This document shows, one piece after another, positions 10,701-22,700 of a stretch of 64,000 nucleotides of DNA (positions are counted from its first letter, which is position 1; the number at the start of each line of letters is the position of its first letter). Under the pieces are notes generated by a model. The model was not told the origin of the DNA. It made no database searches and saw only the letters and a list, made by a program, of their open reading frames with translations. The translations under genes were made by a program, and so were the position numbers. This DNA comes from Tubulanus polymorphus (taxonomy: Eukaryota > Nemertea > Palaeonemertea > Tubulaniformes > Tubulanidae), in NCBI RefSeq assembly GCF_964204645.1, contig NC_134027.1:23052485-23116484 (forward strand), given 5' to 3'.

Positions 10701-13700
10701 TTGTTGACTCGCGCGTACTTGTCACCTAACAAGGAAAAGACAAACAAATATTTGAACAAATATATGTTTATATTTTAGATGAGATGAAAGATTTGAAGTG
10801 GCAAATGTTACCTCTAGGTCCAACTACAAATCCATCGATATCGTTATCGTTTGGAGGAGGAACTGAAGCCGGACTGTAGAAAAAGGGAAACACATTTTTT
10901 TGTGATGATCGGTCGGGTTGGAAAGGGAATCTCTGACTTTTGATTAAGCTCAACAAATATGATTGGCAATTTCTAGTTTCGTATTGACTTTCGATGAATA
11001 AAGGCATCTACCTTTCCGATCGATTTTTGGTCCAGATCCATTGACCGTCTCGACGCCTTTTCACGAATAGCAACACGAACACAATGACGATGATGGTGAC
11101 CAATACGACACCCACAACAACACCTCCGATCAATGTAACATAGGTAGTAACTGATAGGATCGAAAATGAGAAAATGAAATTTGCGAACCATGACAAATGA
11201 AAGAATCAATCTGCCTGGGTTTCACCAGATGCATTATCATTGAAAGTGAACTTACAAAATGACTATAGACATCAGATATTTATGCATCTTTTCCGTTGTT
11301 TATCTTTATTTTTAACTATTTGATGTTGGTTTACCGAAACTAACCACTGGTTTACGTAACCTCACGACGGTACGGCAATGTAATTAATGCCACGGCGTAA
11401 CGCTTTATCCCACTTAACTACTGAGACCGTTTCAATTCACGAGGGGTAGTTGGAGGCAGGGTATCTGACCCCGGGAAATTTATATATCGGGTTCATTAAG
11501 AAGCTTCATTAATTTGCGGTTACATTAAGTAAATCGCTAAATGTTTCCGAATATTCTTTAGAAAGCTGCGCCTGATCGATTAACCCTACAGCCGGGCGCC
11601 GCGGATCTACGAATCCCGTCAATAAAGCTATTTGGATTTGTATTTGGAATTATATTTGTAACGTCGACCATGTGACAAAACAAAATGGCACCATCCAGTC
11701 CAGTGAACGAGAACTTGTCGCTATGATTTATTTGCTACTAAAACGACGCCGTCGTCGACGACGAAGAATCCACAAGAGGGATAGAAAAAAGCTTATGTTA
11801 TATCATCGACGATCTTACCACCGACCGAGCCAATATAGGATTTAGGAAGCATGGATATCACAATTCAACAGTAACCGCACCCTCTTAAACACAGCAGAAC
11901 TCTATACCTGAAACAGAACTACAGCCTACCTGGAATTTCTACCTGGTGGCTCAGAATGACGTCACTACTCTCAGTTACAATCAGTTGGTAACTGTATGCT
12001 TGATCGGGATCGATTTTAATCTCAATACTAATCGGACCACCAGTAGTTTCTAATTTCGTAGAATTAAAACATTCGTTTGTATGTTTGATACAGTATTTCA
12101 CGTAGACGCTGTACTTCGACGGAAACGACGACAAATTTATCAGGACACTATTTCCTTTCTGTGTTACTGTCGCTTGCTTCAATGCGGTGTTTATAGCGCT
12201 TGGAATAGCTAAAAATGAGAAAAAAAATTCGATTTCAATATTAATGAAAACAATTGATATATCATCAACACGATCATAAAGAAAGGAATGCGTGTAGCCA
12301 ATCCCACTAGCTAGAACTATCAGCCGAGGTAGAATTCTCAAGATCGGGAATCGAGGAGGCACGTATGTCGCTACGTATTCCGATTCCTATATTCGTATCA
12401 ACGGGAAGCTCCTTGATTCTGAATTTGACCGGAAATGATGCGACATCGAATGTGAATTTCAATTTCAATTTCAATTTATACATCATAAATCCAAAGTATA
12501 AGATTATGAATGAAGAAAAACAACAATAACAACAAACAGAAAAAAAAAATGATATCGGCAAAGTTTACTGGAAAAATTAGTACGAAGCAGCTTTTTGTTT
12601 GAATTTCTTCGATGACACGAAATGAGGTTTTTCCGAAAACGAGGAATTTAACACAGACAAAATTATCTCAATCAAAAACTTAACGAATTGAGGAATTTAC
12701 GTTTAATTAATCTAACGGGCTTAAGGATAGGCCTGTATTTACATCTTATAAAACTTACATATCTAACAAGCCTTCAATCTTACCATTTGTATTCGTTGTA
12801 ACTATATCAGTAAATGGACTTGTATTATCACCAGGATTTGAGTTGACACTTTTCACTTTGAACTGATAATCAGTTGCTGGTTTTAATCCGGTTATTTTCG
12901 TTTGCACCAGTTTTTTATAACCGGGATCGGTTATTTCAGTTTTATTCACGAAAGCTGAAACGGAATTCCAAGCCCTGTAACTGACGGCGAACGTTTGTTC
13001 GGCACCACCCTCAAATTCAGACATCCAACTCAGCGTCACAGAAACGGCTGTTCTTGCAATAACTCTCAGATTTGACGGTGTTTGTGGAGGTCCTGAAATA
13101 ATAATAAGAAAAAAAAATGAAATTCCTTTTATAGTTCGCATGCTGCGCTGATTTATTAGGATCCCAGTTCGGCAAAATGTCTCGTGTTATTCAAGAGTGT
13201 TAATATAGGTATTAATCTGAAGCCTGACCCGGCACACCTTCAGACATTCAACACCGATATTTCCAATTAATTAAAAGACTAACAGACGAACTATCTTTGA
13301 AATTTCGGGTTCAGGCTGCGATCGATATTCATTTTGTGGGTTTTATTAGAATTTATACCGTGGAAAATATTGTCATTATTTCAAGTGACTGCGAATTTCT
13401 AATAACTTCAAATTCGAAATAACACATCGTACTTACCTGTCTCTGTGAGTTTCAATGTAACTTCTACGCTACCAACAGAATTATTAAGTTTACACGAATA
13501 AGATCCGTAATCAGACGCCTGAACTGATTGTATGGTGACATCCCACTGCGTTAAACTGGTATTTTTCATTAAATGTTTGCCATTTGTTGAATTGTGACTG
13601 CAATTTAAAGTTGTCGCTTGCGGATTCGCATCGTAGTTTATCGTGTATCTTATATTTTCTCCTATATTCGCGGCGATGGGTTCAACGAGTTGTGGCGATA

Positions 13701-16700
13701 GTTTTGGTGCATCTATTATAGAATTGAACTAAATATGTATGTCGTGTCAAAGCAGAAATTTTCTAGAAGGCTACACGAGTAATTTTTATTAGCACTTTAG
13801 AGATGAAAGAATGTAGTTTCAAATGAAGATATATACATATGACTTTAGCGCATCTATTACCAATTGAACTAAAACTATGAGGAAGTTGATTCCATTGCGT
13901 TACCATTTTAAACGAAATCTTAAATGCTGAATGAAATCTTAAAAAATAGATGGATTGCACATTGTATGATGTTTACCTAATGAAAATACGAAGAACAATT
14001 TTTTGGGTTGTGATTCAATAAAAGTCAGCCATGGAAATACAGATAATGATTCGTTCTACTCGAACTTCTGTTGCAGATAAAAATATGAATCGTTAAAAAT
14101 GTCATGCATTATTTCACACTTACACAATATAGACAGTGTCGTGGAGTTGGTGACACCATTAACAGGTTGACTGTTCTGATAAGCTGTACATCTGTATTGT
14201 CTCCCATTTTTATCCTTATCAGTTGATACTACTAGACTACTAGTAGATATCTGTCCACTGTGAGATTCGAGATGATTTACTGGTGGACTGGGTGAAATAT
14301 TTATCCACGTTGTCGCCCCAGAGCTGTACGCCCAGAGAATCGTAGACACCGGGTTACTGGAGTCAGTTGTACACGTAAGAGTCTTTGATGTACCTTGAAC
14401 AACTGGACCGCTTGGAATTTCAGTCAGTGTCATTGATTCTGGTGGAACTGTAGATATAAAAGTTAGAGCCATGATTGTTATGCCGTAAAACGGTCATTGA
14501 AAAAGTGATTTTCACTTACAATGAACGGTTATAGTTGTATTTTTGTTAAGATTTCCAGTTTGACATCTGTATCGAGCCTGATTCATGGTTTTAGTTGCAG
14601 TAATAGATAATGTACTAGTAGCCACAAACCCGTGATTGGTTCCAGTAGTTCGATTCGTAGCTGGTTGAGGGTCAAGTAGTGTCCATGTTGTAGAGGAATA
14701 TGTAAACCACTGAATCTGTGCAGCCGGGTTTGACGAGTCAGTTTTACACTCTATCTGTTGATTATTGTTTACTAACACATTATCAGCCGGTGTCTTCATC
14801 ATTATCAGTGCTGTTGCTGTGACTAAATTTTGAATCGTCGCAAATTAACAAAAATTCCTGTATTCGAATTCAACGCATACGAGTAAATTCAATCCGGGTA
14901 CTTACAGTTGACAGTTAATATAATTTTATTAGAAAACATTGGTGTTGGTATACCAGCCCCAGTAGCTGTACATTGATATTCTGCCTGGTTATCTGTTTTA
15001 TTGACGGATGTTGAATATGTTAGAGGACTGACTCCCTTTTTCACAGTGCTGCCCCCTGGTGTTCTAGTTATGGCGAGGTTCGGTTCCGGGTTACCTCCTG
15101 TAGTTGTACACGTTAAATCAACAGATGCAGATTCCTGAACGGGTGACGTCGGTCCTTGTAATGTAACACTACTCGGTGGAACTAAAATGAAGGGAAAAAC
15201 GATTCGACCTAAACGTTTATGGGCGGCCATACCCGCAAAATATCAGCGTCTCGTCTGTTTGTCTGTACTCCGGATAATCATCTCATCTTATCAACGTGAT
15301 ATTTTTCCTGGTCGATATTTTCAAGTTCGTAGGTAGTACGGCTGTGTGTAAATAGACTGATTTTCGGTTTCCATTTTTGATTAAAGACTTGTCTAATTTG
15401 AGACCACAGCACCAGAGTAACGGCTTGTTACCGAAAGACTGATTGCCTGTCGAGTTCAGGGCCACCTGCCTTTGCACACCGTTTGATGTCCATGATACCA
15501 ATGAACCGAAACACGCATGTATGGTGGCTGATTCAGGCCATAACGTAAAATTACTGCTATGCAAATGAGGGAACCAGAACGCCGGAACGAAAAAAAGTCA
15601 AATTTTCTCGAAAAGTCCGTTTTGGCGCGCCAAAAGTAAAGAATGTCCCGTTTTGGCACCCCCGCCAAAAAAACGAAAAACGTCTCAATTTCTCTGAAAA
15701 TCCGTTTTGGTGCGCCAACACAAAGAAATTTCGGCGCCAAAACGAACTTTTATACGTAAATAATTCTATATATGCAAATTTATGCAAATTAAACATAAGA
15801 TCAATGCGCCAAATTGAAAAATAATCTCACTGTGGTTGAGTGTTTGTTTTGGCGGGGGCGCCAAAACGGATTTTTAGAGAAATTATGACTTTTTTCGTTG
15901 TTTTGGCGCCCTCATTTGCATACCAGGAATTTTAAGCTACGGCCCGAGTCAGCCACCATACGCATGCGCTACACCTCAGTAGAAAGTAAGCACTGCTGAT
16001 ATACACAGACATGGTTAATTTTATAAACTAGGGGTTTATGGACACCATGCTTGGAAAGTGGTTTCAATTGCTCAATAATCTAACAAGTTCAATATTCAAC
16101 GCCCGCTGGTGACCATATACAGAAACCAATAATCTTGAAACTAACTACAATCATAGACCATGTCAGCAGCTATAATTTTGCAATTGATTGCACTAATCAA
16201 TTATGTAATTTGTCATTTCCATTGTGTAACTTTTAAAATTCATATATTGTTATAATTCACAGGAAATTTAAAAAATAATAATAATTGATTGTGATACCAA
16301 AATATGTCTAGATACCAAAATTATTCTACTATTCAATGCCCCCTGGTGACTATATGCAAAACCCAATAACCTTGAAACTCACCACAATCATAGTAGAATG
16401 TCATGAGCTATAACTTTCGAATTGATTGAGGAAACAAAATATGCAAAGGTACAATATAGAAATAGCAAGTAATTGAATAATTCAACGCCCCTGGTGGACA
16501 TATTAAAAAAAAACCAATTACCTTGAAACTCACCACAATCATAGAATATATTATGAGCTACAACTTTTCAATTGTTTGTGGTAACAACATATGCTCAGGT
16601 ATCGATATAATGCGGAAAATCTTTTTTCCACCTACGAATGAGTACTGATGACACCAAGATGGCCGCCAATTACGTGATAAAAATACCTGTCTCATGTTTT

Positions 16701-19700
16701 AAAGATAAATACCCATCACATATTTTGATGAAAAATGGCAAACAGCAGGAAGCTCCAGGACACCGAATTCGGGCCAAAATTGACATTTTGGGCACCAAAA
16801 AAACGGTCAGAGTACGATTATCCTCAGTCCCATCGGCCTAATTTTTCTTATGCTGATGGGCCCTGTAAAGATATATATGTACGAAAAAAAGATACGATTA
16901 TTTTGAAGGGAGTTTAAAATGGGGACTGAAACCTTTGTTGAGGTTGACAGAGCGTACGGAATGAGTGCAAATCAAAGCAGATTCGACTATGTCTCTTCAG
17001 TGAGATTGATGTTGGGAAAAATAATATTAGCTCTAGGGAAATCATAATTATACTTGGTTTCCAAAAATAAGGGACTACTAATTTTACCTCATTTGTTCCT
17101 TGCATAATTGAGTGATTTGTAGTAAACTTTTTACAGTACTTACAGATGACATTTAATCTAACTTGATTAGAAATCATTGGTGTTGGTATACCAGCCCCAG
17201 TAGCTGTACATTGATATTCTGCCTGGTTATCTGTTTTAGTGACGGATGTTGAATATGTTAGAGGACTAACTCCCTGTTTGACAGTGCTGCCTCCTCGTGT
17301 TCTAGTTATGGTGAGGGTCGGTACCGGGTTACCCCCTGTAGCTGTACACGTTAAGTCAACAGATGCAGATTCCTGAACGGGTGACGTCGGTCCTTGTAAT
17401 GTTACACCACTTGGTGGATCTGAAATCAAAAGGTGTTACACACATGATTATCATATTCAATCGATTATTCATATGCAGCAGTAGCTACAGATTATTTTAC
17501 AGCCTCTGGAAGGAAAATTTAGATTGCCCCAAATACGTTTGAAGTGCATTCAAAAATAATATTTGTTCTAAGCTTTTTAGGTCAGGAATTATTTCTTTTA
17601 TTCAAAGAAATATGGAATATATAATATCACGCCAAGTTCAATAATGAATTCGAGAAATAAATTTCCTAAACGTTTTTGATATTCTAATTGTTTCGGTTCA
17701 CTGTATAATTGCCGCATTTTTTTGAAAGCGCCTCACCCAATCAACATCGTGATAAATAAACATCACGCAGATGAGAATCAGTTGACATTATACGGTGGGA
17801 CTACTAAGAAAGAATCATTTGAGCATCTGTCCCAATTCTTGCCGTATGATACATTTACTGCGTGATATTCTATTTCAATCAGAGAATCTGATCCGTTTGA
17901 ATTTCTGTTGAACGCGTTTGAATTCATATTCTTTTGTATTTGTACGATATTCTTAGTCTTTATTCATGATTATTGCTCTATCCCGATGTGACAATAATAT
18001 CTTTTGATAAGGAAAAAACCCGAAACTTTAACATATTTCTGCCTCATAAAATGAACTTCATAATTAACTCCGTCAAGGAGCCGCACGCGTTTTCCGCGGC
18101 ATTCAACGCAGTAATCTAGGTACAGATATTTTGTTCTTTATCGAAAATGACGGAACAGATTTGATGAATTCCTTTGAATTCATTGGATGGACAGTATAAA
18201 ACTAATTGTTATTATAAAAAGTAATATGATGAGTTGAATGACGTGAGTTTAGATGAGTACTTACATTCCACATTGATAGTAATACTACCAGCAACTGATC
18301 CTGCTATATTCGATACGTTGCATGTATAAACACCTGAATCAGTTTTACTGATTCGTGTAAAACTGAGTTTATTATTAGACTGTCCTGATAGATTGACACC
18401 GCTCCATTTATACGACAGTCCTGTAGCTCCAGGCTGTGAACTGTTACATGTGATAGTCAATGGTGAATTCTCCTGTACTGTTACGATGTTGTTGATGGCG
18501 GTTGGTTGAGATGTTAGAACTGGTCCACTCGGGGGTACTGAAAATTTGAAACTGCATGTATTTTGAAAACCACGGAGGTTTCGATGGTACATTTTCCTTA
18601 CGCCTCCTGAATTATTGATTTTCGCAATCTAAAACAAATCATCAACATCATAATGAAAGGTACAACATCAATCAGTTGTAGATCACGAAATATCTGTGAT
18701 AAAACGATAAGAGTAAAATCCCGCAATGAATGAATTGATGGCCAAAAAGAAGCAATATTTCGGGTGGTTGCTACCACCCTTCTTCAGTCAAAATGACTTA
18801 CCGAAAATACGCAGCGTATGTATACAGATATATATGTACGAAAAAAAGATACGATTATTTTGAAGGGAGTTTAAAATGGGGACTGAAACCTTTGTTGAGG
18901 TTGACAGAGCCTGCCGAATGAGTGCAAATCAAAGCAGATTCAACTATGTCTCTTCAGTGAGATTGATGTTGGGAAAAATAGTATTAGCTCTATGGAAATC
19001 ATAATTATACTTGGTTTCCAAAAATAAGGGACTACCTGACTTTCTAATTTTACCTCATTTGTTCCTTGAATAATTGAGTGATTTGTAGTAAACTTTTTAC
19101 AGTACTTACAGATGACATTTAATCTAACTTTATTAGAGATCATTGGTGTTGGTATACCAGCCCCAGTAGCTGTACATTGATATTCTGCCTGGTTATCTGT
19201 TTTAGTGACAGATAGTGAATATGTTAGTGGACTAACTCCTTGTTTGACAGTGCTGCCTCCTGGTGTCCTAGTTATGTTGAGGTTCGGTACCGGGTTACCC
19301 CCTGTAGCTGTACACGTTAAGTCAACAGATGCAGATTCCTGAACGGGTGACGTCGGTCCTTGTAATGTTACACCACTTGGTGGATCTGAAATCAAAAGGT
19401 GTTACACACATGATTATCATATTCAATCGATTATTCATATGCAGCAGTAGCTACAGATTATTTTACAGCCTCTGGAAGGAAAATTTAGATTGCCCCAAAT
19501 ACGTTTGAAGTGCATTCAAAAATAATATTTGTTCTAAGCTTTTTAGGTCAGGAATTATTTCTTTTATTCAAAGAAATATGGAATATATAATATCACGCCA
19601 AGTTCAATAATGAATTCGAGAAATAAATTTCCTAAACGTTTTTGATATTCTAATTGTTTCGGTTCACTGTATAATTGCCGCATTTTTTTTGAAAGCGCCT

Positions 19701-22700
19701 CACCCAATCAACATCGTGATAAATAAACATCACGCAGATGAGAATCAGTTGACATTATACGGTGGGACTACTAAGAAAGAATCATTTGAGCATCTGTCCC
19801 AATTCTTGCCGTATGATACATTTACTGCGTGATATTCTATTTCAATCAGAGAATCTGATCCGTTTGAATTTCTGTTTAACGCGTTTGAATTCATATTCTT
19901 TTGTATTTGTACGATATTCTTAGTCTTTATTCATGATTATTGCTCTATCCCGATGTGACAAGAATATCTTTTGATAAGGAAAAAACCCGAAACTTTAACA
20001 TATTTCTGCCTCATAAAAACGAAACTCATATGAACTTCATAATTAACTCCGTCAAGGAGCCGCACGCGTTTTCCGCGGCATTCAACGCAGTAATCTAGGT
20101 ACAGATATTTTGTTCTTTATCGAAAATGACGGAACAGATTTGATGAATTCCTTTGAATTCATTGGATGGACAGTATAAAACTAATTGTTATTATAAAATG
20201 TAATATGATGAGTTGAATGACGTGAGTTTAGATGAGTACTTACATTCCACATTGATAGTAATATTACCAGCAACTGATCCTGCTATATTCGATACGTTAC
20301 ATGTATAGACACCTGAATCAGTTTTACTGATTCGTGTAAAACTGAGTTTATTATTAGACTGTCCTGATAGATTGACACCGCTCCATTTGTACGTCAGTCC
20401 TGTAGCTCCAGACTGTGAACCGTCACATGCGATTGTTAATGGTGAATTCTCCTGTACTGCGACGATGTTGTTGTTGGCGGTGTTTGGTTGAGATGTTAGA
20501 ACTGGTCCACTCGGGGGCGCTGTAAATGTAAAACTATATCTATATTGAAAACCACGGTGGTTTCAATGGTACATTTTCAATACGCCTGCTGGATTATTGA
20601 TTTTGGAAATTTAAAAACAAATCATCGACATGGAAATTAATGATTTTACATGAATAAGTCAAAAAGTTTATTCATAATATTAGAAATGTTTCGGGTGGTT
20701 GCTAACACCCTTCTTCAGTCTAAAATGACTTGCCAAATAAATACACAACATATGTATATAAGCATATTAATATAGAATCATATACCTGTCACTGCACATA
20801 AGTTATGGGGACTAGAGTACTGACATTATACAAGTATTTTGAAGGGAGTTTAAGATGGGGGATGAAACCTTTGTTTAGGTTGACAGAGCCGTCGGAATGA
20901 GTGATAATTAAAGCAGATTCAACTATGTCTCTTTTAGTGAGATTGATGTTGGCAAAAATAATATTGGCTCCAGGAAAATCAAAATTATATCCGATTTCAA
21001 AGAAGGGATACCCCATTTTACTTATATCACCCCATTAAAAACATCCCGTTTATGTTCCCTGATTCTTCCCAGTTTCACCAAATATAGAAAGTTTACAATC
21101 AGATCAGTTGATTCTATTAACTCGACAATGGACATTAGGGTTAAGATTGTTATTGGAGCAAAATAAAGAAATTTTATTGATATACTTGAAAATGAAATCG
21201 GTATTCAAATCATGAGGAGCCGGTTCGAATTTTTCATGACAATGACAAAAGGAACTATAATTTTGATTTTAGGCTTTAACGAACTAATGATTACGTGGTC
21301 GCGAAGGAGAGAAAAACTTTTTTTGACATTGTGAAGCGCTTTCTCTAAATCTTTGTCCGGGTATGCAAGTTTTCAAAAAAAGGTTGAATATGCTACTAAA
21401 ATACAGCGTTGTACACAAGAGTAGAGTTGACCATGATTCTGGAGCATTTTTGGGTGGCTATAGCCCCTTAATTCCCCAACCAAAAATGCAAGGGAGCACT
21501 TTTATCCGATAGTTTACTTTGTTTATCCGATAGTTTATTTTGAAATTTTGAAATTTGCCATCAAACCTTTTTAACGCAAAAGTGGAATTGGGCTCTCCTA
21601 CTATGTAAAATCTAACGGCCTAAACAGTTTTTATCACAAATCCTACGTGTATAAGTCCCAAGGGAAACACCCTGAACAACCACCGCTTTAAGGTAAGTTT
21701 GAGTGAATGGAAAGAAATTCAGGTAGGATTCACAGTTGAAGGTTTATGAAAAACAGAGAAACCTAATCTCGAATTAAGCTTTTGTATGAGAACATCCAAA
21801 AATGCATTTTTCCATCGAAGGAAAACTTTAAGGAAGGATAAAGGATATTAGGAAATGTCAAAAAATAGTCAAGGTCGAGATCAGTTGATACTAAACATAA
21901 TGTGTAATCGCCATTAACTGAACCATAGAAGAGGCGCGAATATATAGGGGTCAAATTTCACATTCAATGTGTTCCCAAAAAGGTAAGCTAGAATAGGTGA
22001 TAGGGGGTTGCCCGTAGCGAAATCACATATTTAATCAAAGAAATTGCCATCAGTTTGGAAAATAGGCTCTTCGAAAAGTACATAACTCTAAAAGATCAAT
22101 GAAACATACGTTTGATACAATCTAAAGCGAGTTCCACTGGAAGGTTAGTGAATAGAGAGACTGCATCAAACGAGATGAATGTATGCATTAGGGATAATGT
22201 GACGTCTTGTAATAAATCCGTATCGTGTTTGATATGAGAACCAGAGAACGAACCAAGTACGTGAAGGAGAAAGCATTTTGGCAATAATCGATTGGAATAA
22301 TCGATTAAGAAAAATAATTAGAGGGAGAGCCCTTGCCGATAGGACGTAAAGCGACATTACTTTTATGAATCTTAGGGAAGCCGTAAGCGTATGGTAAATT
22401 TCATAATTGATTTCTTATCAGTAGGATGCTTATATACATATACTGTGTATTCTTGTGAGTCATTTCAGATTGAAGAAGGGTGGTAGCAACCACTCGAAAT
22501 ACGTCAAATATTTTGAATAAACTTTTTTACGGAAGCGTCCTGGGGACATCATTTACGAGCAATAAAAATTTTATTTTTTGGTGAGATATATCTCAACATA
22601 AAATCATTTACGGTTAATACATAGTTTTGCCGATTTTATGTCGACTCATTATCTCGACATAAATTCAGAAATTTTCCTCTTAAATTCAAAATTCGATTTT

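Larger units (their letters stand above)
16865..18797 (-). repeat. Internal segmental duplication, copy a (Ig4-Ig5 exon pair)
   Basis: This segment aligns almost base for base with 18829-20723, at an offset of 1966-1982 bp. It carries the Ig5 and Ig4 exons, their intron, a PLE-derived fragment at its left edge (16865-17050) and a hammerhead-like motif at its right. It shows that an exon pair was duplicated as one block. Confidence 0.85.
18829..20723 (-). repeat. Internal segmental duplication, copy b (Ig2-Ig3 exon pair)
   Basis: This is the partner of 16865-18797 with the Ig3 and Ig2 exons. The same PLE fragment occurs at its left edge (about 18840-19010), and a third copy of that fragment begins near 20838 in the PLE itself. 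The duplication therefore post-dates the PLE insertion, and its ends fall in PLE sequence. Confidence 0.85.

Noticed and set aside
15283-15796. Overlapping - strand frames within the Ig5-Ig6 intron
   Set aside because: They run through a foldback MITE and non-conserved intron sequence, and the gene 3 counterpart does not keep them open.
21447-21493. GCATTTTTGG inverted repeat as a separate MITE
   Set aside because: The arms are only about 10 bp and lie within the PLE remnant, so it is more likely part of that decayed element.
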